Shown here: positions 42,512 through 51,041 of the stretch, one piece after another
How positions within the stretch are numbered: position 1 is the first letter of the stretch
Layout: every line of letters begins with the position of its first letter
Source: CAYZED01 sp964477445
GTDB taxonomy: Bacteria > Bacillota > Clostridia > Lutisporales > Lutisporaceae
DNA length: 64,000 nt
Assembly (NCBI GenBank): GCA_964477445.1
Contig: CAYZED010000004.1
Location: forward strand, 62,001 to 126,000
Direction of reading: 5' to 3'
Notes under the pieces: model-generated
What the model was told of the DNA's origin: nothing
Database searches by the model: none
What the model saw: only the letters and a program-made list of their open reading frames with translations
Made by a program: the position numbers and the translations under genes

Positions 42512-43798
42512 TCACTCAATCCTTTCCAAAGGTATTTTAATCGTGAATGTAGTTCCTTCTCCTAATACGCTATTGCATGATATTTCTCCATTAAGTTGCC
42601 CAGTTACAATGTTGAATACGACACTTAGTCCCAATCCACTACCACCAGCGTTACGATTTGTAGTAAAAAACGGATCAAATATTTTCTCAAAATTCTCTTC
42701 TTTTATACCTTTACCATTATCCGAATAAATGAATTTAAGTATTCCATCACTGACTGAAACATTTATATCTATTAACCCACCACGTTTTTCATTGAACCCA
42801 TGTGTGAGTGAATTCATGATGAAATTCGTCATTATCTGAGAAAACGCTCCGGGATAACTATCGATTATTAATTCTTCAGCACATTCAATATTCACTCTTA
42901 TATCCATTTTTTTATATTCATGTTTAAGACTGATTAAGATTGTTTCAATATATTCCCTCAATAAGAATTTTGATTTTTGCTCTAAGCTCTGATTTACAGC
43001 TATTAACTTAAAGCTCTTAACGAGTTCAGCGGCCCTTGATATATTGGTGTTTAATATAGCTGTGGTTTCTCCCATACTTTCCATATACTTTACGAAATCG
43101 GACTTCGTCATAATGCCTTCTTCAACTAATTTAATGTTTTCATCATTGATCTTTTTCATATATGAAGCCGCTGTTACCGCAACTCCCAGCGGTGTATTAA
43201 TCTCATGCGCTATCCCAGATACCAATCCTCCAAGAGACGCAAGTTTTTCCTTATCAATTAATTCTTTTGTAACCTTTTCAATTTCCTTTTTTCTCTCAGC
43301 CACCAATTTTTCGAGATTGTCACGCTCAATTTTGTTCGCAATTTTTATTTCTTCTAAAGCCATTTTTAAATCTCTAAGTAATTCATTATCTTTCAATTCA
43401 TTAATTTTTGTAATTTGCTCTGCTTCGTTCAGTTTAAAAATCGTATTATTTACTACATTAATTAATTCAACAGTCTCTTTAAGTGCAAATTTTCCTGCCT
43501 TTAACTTATTTACATGCTCTCCTTTTGATAAAGCTTCTGCTGCTTTTCCAGCATTAATAATTGGCTCCATTATTTTTACGAGAACAAAGGATCCAATTAA
43601 AATACAAATGAAAGTAATTAATATAGCCAACCAAATAATAATAGCGTAATGATTTGCAGCTGTCTTCGAGCCCTCTATGCCGACAAAATAGTCATAATTT
43701 CTAATTAGAAAAAAAATAAATATAAAAAATGTGATAATAAAAGTAGCCGTAAATATAGAAATTAATGTATTTTTTAAAGACAGAATTCTATTTCCCAT
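42512..43798 (-). CDS. Membrane histidine kinase partner of the HD-GYP regulator
   Basis: A 428-residue kinase: two membrane helices (about 10-32 and 52-77) with a very short external loop, HAMP, a coiled coil (about 130-190), the phosphoacceptor region LGGLVSGIAHEINTPLGVAV (His about residue 203), N box MTNFIMNSLTHGF, YSDNGKGI and GGSGLGLSVVFN. The short external loop suggests it senses through the membrane or through a partner, probably the MCP-like protein encoded upstream, whose gene it overlaps by 11 bases. The ATG at 43798 follows GAGAGGGG. Confidence 0.9.
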   Translation of the reverse strand: MGNRILSLKNTLISIFTATFIITFFIFIFFLIRNYDYFVGIEGSKTAANHYAIIIWLAILITFICILIGSFVLVKIMEPIINAGKAAEALSKGEHVNKLKAGKFALKETVELINVVNNTIFKLNEAEQITKINELKDNELLRDLKMALEEIKIANKIERDNLEKLVAERKKEIEKVTKELIDKEKLASLGGLVSGIAHEINTPLGVAVTAASYMKKINDENIKLVEEGIMTKSDFVKYMESMGETTAILNTNISRAAELVKSFKLIAVNQSLEQKSKFLLREYIETILISLKHEYKKMDIRVNIECAEELIIDSYPGAFSQIMTNFIMNSLTHGFNEKRGGLIDINVSVSDGILKFIYSDNGKGIKEENFEKIFDPFFTTNRNAGGSGLGLSVVFNIVTGQLNGEISCNSVLGEGTTFTIKIPLERIE

Positions 43799-45074
43799 AT
43801 TTATTACCCCTCTCAATATCAACATCTTCCTTGAGCGCTACCCACCTCAATAGAATATCAACATTTCTATTTATAAGTTCAAGATTCCTATATACCGTTT
43901 CATAAGTTAATTCTAGTGTTTTTACGGCATTCATCCCATCACTTTGAATTTCCTTGAAGTCAAGAATTAATCTTTCAGCTGCTGATTTTGCTCCATAAGC
44001 CATATTCCCGATGTCTCGTGCCATATTGCTAAGTTTTGGGTTCTTTTTTTTCAAAGCTATTTCTTGAATTGATGCTGCCGCGCTCATCTCTTTGGTGTCT
44101 TCAATTATGTCACCGATTCCCTCTATCGAACTGCTTAGTTTATCGATATCAGAATTTAATTCCCGAAAGCTATTTATTGCTTTTTCTGAAAGATTAAGTA
44201 GCAGCGACATGTCTTCCACTATCGTTTTCTTTTTTTCTTTATCTCCCGAAATTTCGCCAATTACTTGGTTATATTTCAGCACCTTTCCAGTTTCTATTCG
44301 AACTTTTTCAATAACGTTATTATGCTTTTCGTTTTTTGAATTCACTTTTTTGTTTTTCAAATTTTCTTCTGTACCAGAATTCAATTTTTTATTTTTCAAA
44401 ATTGATTCTTCTCTATCCATATTCGCTTCTTCAACATACATGTTCGCTTCTTCAATTTCACTTGTTTCATCATCTGTGATACTATTTATCCCAATATCAT
44501 CTGCCAAGCTTTTTGCATTTTTTACCAAATCGTTTATATTATCAATCAATGCTTTTTCTTGATTAAATTTCCGCTTCACTCTATCAATAAGATTTGCCCC
44601 AAAGTTTAGGAGTATTATTAATTGAAAAAATATCGCAATGCCTGCGACAATTATTCCATTGTAGCTATTATCTTTCAGATAGTAATAGTTCAGCCCTTCT
44701 ACTAAAAGAAAAGCAAACATCGCATACACAAATGATAGCCTAATCGCTACTAAATCATCAAATAACATAGCTACCAAAATAGGAAGGAATAATATGAGTA
44801 GCCCATCTCTATGTAATAAAAGTAAAAGTGTTGTTGAAATAATTGCTGAAAAAGTGCACAATATTTTTGCTGAACTTCCAATAGCAATTATCGAAGCAAT
44901 AACACTAATTACTGCTACTATGGTCGCAGCAGCAAAAACCCACCAATCAAAACTTACTAAATCAAAAAATTTCATAATTGCAACTATCGGGAAAATCATC
45001 AAACTTAACATATTATACTTTGCTGTTATTCTTCCAGCAGATAGGTTTTCGGAGTCAAAGCGTTTCTTACTCAA
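43788..45074 (-). CDS. Membrane protein with degenerate chemoreceptor-like signalling domain
   Basis: A 428-residue protein with about six membrane helices (residues ~20-165), a charged linker with near-repeated NKKLNSGTEENLKNKKVNSKNEK, and a C-terminal helical hairpin. The tip MSAAASIQEIAL...NMAYGAKSAAERL resembles the chemoreceptor hairpin (LNASIEAARA...LAxxSxxAxxxI) but is clearly altered. It starts at TTG after GAGGG and overlaps the kinase gene, so the three proteins (sensor, kinase, HD-GYP) probably form one pathway. The direct link to CheA is uncertain. Confidence 0.65.
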   Translation of the reverse strand: MSKKRFDSENLSAGRITAKYNMLSLMIFPIVAIMKFFDLVSFDWWVFAAATIVAVISVIASIIAIGSSAKILCTFSAIISTTLLLLLHRDGLLILFLPILVAMLFDDLVAIRLSFVYAMFAFLLVEGLNYYYLKDNSYNGIIVAGIAIFFQLIILLNFGANLIDRVKRKFNQEKALIDNINDLVKNAKSLADDIGINSITDDETSEIEEANMYVEEANMDREESILKNKKLNSGTEENLKNKKVNSKNEKHNNVIEKVRIETGKVLKYNQVIGEISGDKEKKKTIVEDMSLLLNLSEKAINSFRELNSDIDKLSSSIEGIGDIIEDTKEMSAAASIQEIALKKKNPKLSNMARDIGNMAYGAKSAAERLILDFKEIQSDGMNAVKTLELTYETVYRNLELINRNVDILLRWVALKEDVDIERGNKYGK

Positions 45075-45192
45075 AATTTCACCCTCTTATACTATTTTGT
45101 GTTTACCTTATATGTTGTATGTTTTTTTAAATTAATAATGTTTGATTTATTATATTCACTTAAAATATAATAATAATAAAAGGGGGTGCACT

Positions 45193-45450
45193 ATGCCAGA
45201 AAATAGTTATAAGTTTTATCAAAATTTATCCTGTAAATACTTCCCCTGTCATTCAATAAAAGATGAATCCGATTTTAACTGTCTTTTTTGTTATTGTCCA
45301 TTATATTTTCTAGAAGACTGTGGTGGTAATTTCACCTATTTTAAAAACATTAAAGATTGCAGTAAATGTTTATTTCCTCACTATGAAAAAAGTTACGACT
45401 TAATTAATAAACGTATTCAAAAAGAAAACGAAAAGAAAATTACTCCATAG
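45193..45450 (+). CDS. Cysteine-rich small-domain protein
   Basis: An 85-residue protein with many cysteines and aromatic residues: SCKYFPCH, DFNCLFCYCPLYFLEDCGG and CSKCLFPHYEKSYDLI. This matches the family called cysteine-rich small domain, which occurs alone or fused to cobalamin-biosynthesis CobC-type enzymes and probably binds a metal. The ATG at 45193 follows AGGGGGTG; the longer frame has no ribosome site. It is a single gene between two sensor-kinase operons on the other strand. Confidence 0.82.
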   Translation: MPENSYKFYQNLSCKYFPCHSIKDESDFNCLFCYCPLYFLEDCGGNFTYFKNIKDCSKCLFPHYEKSYDLINKRIQKENEKKITP

Positions 45451-45476
45451 AGTAATCTACTTCGAATCTTTCCTTG

Positions 45477-47078
45477 TTAACTTATAGGAATATCTAGCCT
45501 CATAGTAGTTTTAACATTGGGCACACTTTCACAATTTATTCTTCCATCTAGTTGTTTTGTAACAATATTATAAACCACACTAAGACCCAACCCCGTGCTC
45601 TGCGAACCCCTATTTGTGGTATAAAACGGATCAAAAATCTTGTAGATGTTTTCTGCAGATATGCCAATCCCATTGTCAGAAATTTCAATTATAAGTCGGT
45701 CGTTCTTTATCTTGAGCGTGATCTCTATTAGTGCATTTTTTTTCCCTTTTAGCCCGTGTCGTAACGAATTTATAAATATGCTTGTAAACACTTGAGAAAA
45801 TAGCCCAGGATAATTAAACAAATACAATTCTGGTGGCCACTCAAGAGAAAACTCAAGATCCATGTTTTTATATTCATGTCGAACACTTAGGATAACGCTA
45901 TTTACTAATTCCGGTAGGTTAAATCTAATTTTTTCTTCTAAGCTTTGATTTACCGCCAGATTCTTAAAATTCTTAATTAACTCTGCAGATCTTTCCAGAT
46001 TGTATTCAAGTACAGAAAGAGTCTTTGACACTGTGTCTATATACTCAAGAAAGTCTGATTTTGACAGCAAATTCGCTTCAATTTTCTTAATGTTCATATC
46101 GTTAATTTCTTTAAGAAATGATGCGGCAGAAACCGAAACTCCCAATGGTGTGTTGATTTCGTGCGAAACTCCCGATACCAGACTCCCTAGAGATGATAGC
46201 TTTTGGCTATTAACCCATTCTTTCATTGCTCCATTTAGTGCTTCTGTAACTTCATCATATACGTTTTCAATCTTTGCTTTCTCTATACTATGTTCCTCCA
46301 TCAATCTCTCTTTTTCTAAATGCATATTTGTTATATCGATGGAACAAACTAAAAATTCTTCTATCTCACCAATTTCATCAAAATACGGTGTCAAAGTCAA
46401 CTGATAGATCTCACGTTGTGGCTCATTATCAATTTTCGTCGAAATACTATCATTTATGAAACTAACTTTCTTTTTAGTGCCAATCGCTTCATTTATATTA
46501 AAGTATAATTGATTCTTTACAATTTCATTTTCTGTTACCGATAATCGATTGAAAATATTAGTTCCAATTATATCTTTTCCCTCTCTTATGCTCTCTTTCA
46601 CAATCATTTCATTCAATCCAGTGATAGTGCCATCGGGTTTAAAACTAATGAATAATGCTTTTAGATTATTTATGTCGTTATCATTATAATCATGAAATTT
46701 TATAATACTGTTTGATTTTTTTATTTTGATCTCAATTTTTTCAAGTGAAGAAATCAAATTTTCTAATTCAGAAAATCTAAGTCCAGTTTCTTTTATGTGC
46801 TTATATGACTCCAACTCTAATCTGTCTATTGGATATCTAATGATACTATAAATTACCCGTATAGGATCTTTTAATATAACAAATATAACCATAGTGGATA
46901 GCCCTATTGTTAAAATAGCTAACACAAAGAACATAACGAATATATTAATAGTTTCAAAAAAATATACAATAGTGAAGGTTTCTCTTAGCATTAACACCAA
47001 GAATAATGCTATTAATTCTATAGAAAAAAGTAGAAATGAGATAATAATCGTCTGTTTAAACTGAACCTGTATTTTCAA
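45477..47078 (-). CDS. PAS-containing membrane histidine kinase (orphan)
   Basis: A 533-residue kinase: two helices (about 9-33 and 39-66), a PAS-like domain (about 125-250, with FKPDGTITGLNEMI and EIEEFLVCSIDIT), the phosphoacceptor LGSLVSGVSHEINTPLGVSV (His about residue 306), N box VFTSIFINSLRHGL, SDNGIGISAENIYKIFDPFY and TGLGLSVVYNIV. The catalytic half is clearly paralogous to the kinase at 42512-43798. It starts at TTG after GGGGTGG. No regulator gene follows; it may feed the nearby HD-GYP or CheY-like regulator. Confidence 0.88.
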   Translation of the reverse strand: MKIQVQFKQTIIISFLLFSIELIALFLVLMLRETFTIVYFFETINIFVMFFVLAILTIGLSTMVIFVILKDPIRVIYSIIRYPIDRLELESYKHIKETGLRFSELENLISSLEKIEIKIKKSNSIIKFHDYNDNDINNLKALFISFKPDGTITGLNEMIVKESIREGKDIIGTNIFNRLSVTENEIVKNQLYFNINEAIGTKKKVSFINDSISTKIDNEPQREIYQLTLTPYFDEIGEIEEFLVCSIDITNMHLEKERLMEEHSIEKAKIENVYDEVTEALNGAMKEWVNSQKLSSLGSLVSGVSHEINTPLGVSVSAASFLKEINDMNIKKIEANLLSKSDFLEYIDTVSKTLSVLEYNLERSAELIKNFKNLAVNQSLEEKIRFNLPELVNSVILSVRHEYKNMDLEFSLEWPPELYLFNYPGLFSQVFTSIFINSLRHGLKGKKNALIEITLKIKNDRLIIEISDNGIGISAENIYKIFDPFYTTNRGSQSTGLGLSVVYNIVTKQLDGRINCESVPNVKTTMRLDIPIS

Positions 47079-47100
47079 GTTCTACCACCCCGTCATATTC

Positions 47101-47271
47101 TCAATTTAATTTATGCTTAATTTTTTTAATATATCTATTTACTTCTCTAATCAACTCAATTTCCCTTCTTAAATTACTCGTATTTGCCCCATCTTGTAAT
47201 GTAAATTTTTTTACCGCTGTGCCTAATATGTATAATGCCCAACCGTTTCGAAAAAAATAAGCTTTCTTCAA
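47101..47271 (-). CDS. Possible small ORF upstream of the orphan kinase
   Basis: An open frame of 56 codons from a TTG at 47271 reads KKAYFFRNGWALYILGTAVK and ends with a basic helical stretch (REIELIREVNRYIKKIKHKL). The amino-acid make-up is protein-like and it ends 23 bases before the kinase start, so it may be co-transcribed. There is no ATG and no ribosome-binding site, because the TTG lies in the T run of the hydrogenase terminator. It may be the tail of a broken gene. I do not recognise it. Confidence 0.3.
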   Translation of the reverse strand: MKKAYFFRNGWALYILGTAVKKFTLQDGANTSNLRREIELIREVNRYIKKIKHKLN

Positions 47272-47296
47272 AAAAAAAGGCTGTTTTTAGACAGCC
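47271..47296 (-). terminator. Terminator of the hydrogenase operon
   Basis: On the minus strand GGCTGT/ACAGCC with a 6-base loop is followed by an unbroken run of T, about 60 bases past the hydA stop codon. Confidence 0.82.
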
Positions 47297-47354
47297 CCTT
47301 TGTTTGTGTGTTCACATTCAATTCTAATATTTACGAATATACTCCCAGATCCTT

Positions 47355-49091
47355 CTATTTACATTCTCTCTTTGTATAATGTGTATGTAATAAATGGTGT
47401 GATTTATGACTGTTTGGCTTTTCTAAATAATCAGAATAAAGTGCTTGAACTTCTGGATTTTTATGGCTCTTTCTTATAATTGAGCGATTATCCATATCGT
47501 AAATAGCATTTGCTCTCAGCTGTTTAACTTCCTCAGTTTTTTCTTTGTCCATAATAATTGGTTGACCTCCACCGTTAATGCATCCACCTGGACATGCCAT
47601 TACTTCTATGAAGTGATATTCTGCTTCACCAGCTTTTATTTTGTCCAGAAGTTTTCCTGCGTTTCCTGTTCCAGTGGCAATCGCAACTTTCACATCCATG
47701 CCATTAACGTTTACAGTCGCCTCTCTAATGCCTTCTAACCCTCTTACAGGGTAATACTCAACCTTTGGCAAGTCTTCGCCTGTAAGTATGTCTGCAACAG
47801 TTCTGAGGGCTGCTTCCATAACACCACCTGTGTTTCCGAAAATCACTGCAGCTCCAGTTCCAGCGCCCATCATGCTGTCATAATCACTTTCATCTAAACT
47901 ACTAAAATCTATTGATGCCTGTTTTATCATTTTTGCGAGTTCTCTAGTAGTTATTACTACATCTACGTCCTTAATTCCATCAACACACATTTCTTCTCTT
48001 TCGCACTCGTACTTTTTGGCAGTGCAAGGCATAACAGAAACTACATATATCTTTTTAGGATCGATTTTAGAATTTTCAGCATAATATGATTTAGCTAAAG
48101 CTCCAAACATTTGCTGTGGTGATTTACACGAAGATAAGTTATCAAGGAAATCGTGATAGTTATGTTCACAATATTTTATCCATCCTGGCGAACATGAAGT
48201 TATCATGGGGAGTACTCCACCGTTAGTTATTCTTCCTAGGAGCTCAGTACCTTCTTCCATAATAGTTACGTCAGCTGTAAAATTAGTATCGAACACCTTG
48301 TCAAATCCTAGCATTTTCAGAGCTGTAACCATTTCACCTTCTACATCAGTTCCAACTGGCAGACCGAATTCTTCTCCCAAAGCGACTCTGACTGCAGGCG
48401 CTGTTTGAACAACAACGTGGAGATCAGGATTTGCGAGAGCGTCCCAGACTTTCTTCGTATCATCTTTTTCGATTAATGCTCCCGTAGGGCAATATTTAAT
48501 ACATTGTCCACAGTTAATACATTCTACATCATTTAGCCCTTTATCATAAAAAGTAGTTACTGTAGATGCACAGCTTCGATTTGCAAAGTTAATAACTCCC
48601 ACGCCTTGTGCTTTTTCACATACAGCCACACAGCGTCCACAAAGTATACACTTATTTCCGTCTCTAACTACCGAGAATGAGTCGTCCATAATCGGGTGAG
48701 TATTCGTATTCTTTTCATAATATAAATTATCAATCATCATTTCATTGGCTAGTTTCTGAAGCTCGCAGTTCAAATTTCTACCACAAGTAAAGCATTCTCT
48801 AGTATGATTTGACAAAATTAATTCTAATATTGTCTTTCTGGCTTCTCTAACAGTAGGACTGGATGTTTTTACAACCATTCCCTCACTAACTTTAGTCACA
48901 CATGCTGGTTGAAGTCCTTTGGCCCCTTCGACTTCTACCACACATATTCTGCAACTCCCAACTTCGTTTAGATGTCCGAGAAAACAAAGGGTTGGAATAT
49001 TAATGTTTTCTGTTTTGGCTGCCTGGAGAATCGTCGTATCTTTTGGTACCCTAATTTCTTTACCATTAATTCTAAGATTAATCATTTCCAT
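47355..49091 (-). CDS. hydA: NADH-dependent [FeFe]-hydrogenase catalytic subunit
   Basis: A 578-residue hydrogenase subunit. N-terminal 2Fe-2S domain (CFLGHLNEVGSCRICVVEVE), His-Cys 4Fe-4S site (NHTRECFTCGRNLNCELQ), two 4Fe-4S sites (CILCGRCVAVCEKAQGV; CINCGQCIKYCPTGAL) and the H-cluster motifs TSCSPGWIKY (about residue 299), MPCTAKKYE (about 353) and ACPGGCINGGGQP (about 495). The first motif reads TSCSPGW rather than TSCCPxW. It forms a cytoplasmic trimer with the NuoF- and NuoE-like subunits upstream, oxidising NADH (and probably ferredoxin) to make H2. The start follows AAGGAGG. Confidence 0.95.
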   Translation of the reverse strand: MEMINLRINGKEIRVPKDTTILQAAKTENINIPTLCFLGHLNEVGSCRICVVEVEGAKGLQPACVTKVSEGMVVKTSSPTVREARKTILELILSNHTRECFTCGRNLNCELQKLANEMMIDNLYYEKNTNTHPIMDDSFSVVRDGNKCILCGRCVAVCEKAQGVGVINFANRSCASTVTTFYDKGLNDVECINCGQCIKYCPTGALIEKDDTKKVWDALANPDLHVVVQTAPAVRVALGEEFGLPVGTDVEGEMVTALKMLGFDKVFDTNFTADVTIMEEGTELLGRITNGGVLPMITSCSPGWIKYCEHNYHDFLDNLSSCKSPQQMFGALAKSYYAENSKIDPKKIYVVSVMPCTAKKYECEREEMCVDGIKDVDVVITTRELAKMIKQASIDFSSLDESDYDSMMGAGTGAAVIFGNTGGVMEAALRTVADILTGEDLPKVEYYPVRGLEGIREATVNVNGMDVKVAIATGTGNAGKLLDKIKAGEAEYHFIEVMACPGGCINGGGQPIIMDKEKTEEVKQLRANAIYDMDNRSIIRKSHKNPEVQALYSDYLEKPNSHKSHHLLHTHYTKRECK

Positions 49092-49108
49092 TTATGGTCT
49101 TCCTCCTT

Positions 49109-50395
49109 CTAATCTCGGTGCATCGGGCAGCACCCGGTCTTACATTCACCTTCTACATGTTCTTCAAATTCGTCAGCAAAATATCTAAGCATAGAATTCA
49201 CAGGTTGGGCGACGCTTTGACCTAGACCACAAAACGACGTACTCTTCATAACTCTTGTTAATTCTTTAATTCTTCTAATATCTTCTTTAGTACCTCTGCC
49301 TTCAGAGAGTTTTTCAAGCATCTCAAGAATTCTCACATTTCCCTCACGGCATGGTGTACATTTCCCACAAGATTCATGGACAAAGAATTCCATAACTGAT
49401 TTCAAATAATCAACCGCACAGTTTGAATCATCCACAACTGTAACAGCTCCTGAACCAATAGTTATTCCATTTTTCTTCATTTCGTCGTAGTCCATTCTAA
49501 CGTCTAGACACGATGCTGGGAAAACGGAACCACTATTACCACCCATTTGAACAAATTTAAGATTCTTACCATTTGGAACTCCACCACCGAGATCATATAT
49601 AATCTCTTTCATAGTGACTCCAAAAGGAACCTCAAAAACTTCTTTATTAACAATATTTCCTGCCATGGATAGCAATTTAGTTCCACCGCTATTACCATAT
49701 CCGATTTCTGCGTATTTTTTTCCACCTTCAGTTACAATAAACGGGATGCTGGCAAAAGTTTCCACATTGTTTAAGAGCGTTGGTTTAAGATATAACCCAC
49801 TATTTTTAAGATATGGCGGTTTCATTCTTGGTTTTCCGGATTTTCCTTCGATGGACTCTACTAATGCAGTATTTTCTCCACATACATAAGCACCTGCTCC
49901 AGACACTACTTCCATATCAAAATCCATGCCACTACCCATGATATTTGTTCCTAAATATCCGGCTTTTCTAGCATTTTCTAGCGCTTCATTAACTGTTCTT
50001 TGGATCGCGCGGTATTCTCCTCTAATGTAAATAACGCCTTCTTTAGCGCCTACTACCTTTGCTGCGATTATCATACCCTCAATCATCATCAATGGGTCAC
50101 CAGCAAGGATGAATCTATCTTTATATGTTCCTGGTTCGCCTTCATCTCCGTTACAAACAACATATTTAGGTGAACCTTTAACGCCTACCGCCTGCTCCCA
50201 TTTAATACCTGTTGGGTAAGCAGCGCCACCACGTCCCATTAGATTAGATAATTTCACTTCTTCAACAATATCCATAATTCCCATTGACAAAGCTTTCTTC
50301 AAAGCTACGAATCCGCCTATTTTAACATAATCATCAATAGATACTGGGTTAATTTTTCCGACTCTGGTACTAAGCATTTCATATGTTTTTGCCAT
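49109..50395 (-). CDS. hydB: NuoF-like NADH-binding subunit of the trimeric hydrogenase
   Basis: A 428-residue flavoprotein: FMN/NADH site MGRGGAAYPTGIKW and CNGDEGEPGTYKDR (about 53-90), VSGAGAYVCGENTALVESIEG (about 167) and a 4Fe-4S site SCGKCTPCREG...TSFCGLGQS. HydB proteins are often near 600 residues with an N-terminal thioredoxin-like 2Fe-2S domain and a C-terminal ferredoxin domain. Both are absent here, leaving the NuoF core with a short Cys-containing tail (CKTGCCPMHRD). It lies one base after hydC and 17 bases before hydA. Confidence 0.93.
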   Translation of the reverse strand: MAKTYEMLSTRVGKINPVSIDDYVKIGGFVALKKALSMGIMDIVEEVKLSNLMGRGGAAYPTGIKWEQAVGVKGSPKYVVCNGDEGEPGTYKDRFILAGDPLMMIEGMIIAAKVVGAKEGVIYIRGEYRAIQRTVNEALENARKAGYLGTNIMGSGMDFDMEVVSGAGAYVCGENTALVESIEGKSGKPRMKPPYLKNSGLYLKPTLLNNVETFASIPFIVTEGGKKYAEIGYGNSGGTKLLSMAGNIVNKEVFEVPFGVTMKEIIYDLGGGVPNGKNLKFVQMGGNSGSVFPASCLDVRMDYDEMKKNGITIGSGAVTVVDDSNCAVDYLKSVMEFFVHESCGKCTPCREGNVRILEMLEKLSEGRGTKEDIRRIKELTRVMKSTSFCGLGQSVAQPVNSMLRYFADEFEEHVEGECKTGCCPMHRD

Positions 50396-50396
50396 T

Positions 50397-50861
50397 TTAT
50401 CGTACCTCCCTGAATGAATTTAATACTTCTTTAAGCTTAAATTCATCTAGATTTCCATAAACATTTTCACCAATTTTTATGGCTGGAGCGATGTCACATG
50501 CACCAAAACAGCTTGCAGCTTCAAGTGTGAATTTCTTATCTTCTGTGGTCTCTCCGACTTTAATACCGAGTTCATTCTCAATCATTTTTAATAGCGATTT
50601 TGCACCATTTACATGACACGGAGCACTTATACATACTTCCAAAACATATTTCCCTCTTGAGTGTCCAGTAGAAAATACCGAGTAAAAAGACGCTACCTCA
50701 AAAGCCTTACTATAAGGTACCTTTAGTTCTCTAGCCGCTTCTCTGACAACTTCCTCTTTTAAGCAGTTATCATCCGATGATTCTTGGAGTTCGAGAAGAA
50801 TCTGGATTAGTTTTTCTTCGGATCTGCCGTACTTTTCCAGTATTTCTTGCATTTTAGACAT
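50397..50861 (-). CDS. hydC: NuoE-like 2Fe-2S subunit of the trimeric hydrogenase
   Basis: A 154-residue thioredoxin-like ferredoxin, first gene of the hydC-hydB-hydA operon. The 2Fe-2S ligands are in CISAPCHVNG (about residues 87-92) and ASCFGACDIAP (about 127-131), with the usual family spacing. The ATG follows GGGGAGG. It carries electrons between the NADH-oxidising NuoF subunit and HydA. Confidence 0.94.
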   Translation of the reverse strand: MSKMQEILEKYGRSEEKLIQILLELQESSDDNCLKEEVVREAARELKVPYSKAFEVASFYSVFSTGHSRGKYVLEVCISAPCHVNGAKSLLKMIENELGIKVGETTEDKKFTLEAASCFGACDIAPAIKIGENVYGNLDEFKLKEVLNSFREVR

Positions 50862-51008
50862 GATTTTCCTCCCCTTAGTTTTTTAAAATTTATGTGTTAT
50901 AAAACAACAAAAAAGTATACTATAATAGATTTCATTTAAGATTATAATGCTTAGTCAAATTCATATCAATGAATTGTCTAAAACTTATCAAAGTATTTTT
51001 TATAGTAT

Positions 51009-51041
51009 AGGAAGAAAGCGGCGAAGCCGCATTTCTTATAT
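51009..51041 (-). terminator. Terminator overlapping the pepF stop codon
   Basis: A GCGGC/GCCGC stem with loop TTC is extended by AAGAAA/TTTCTT pairing on the minus strand. The pepF stop codon at 51036-51038 lies in the 5' arm. Confidence 0.7.
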
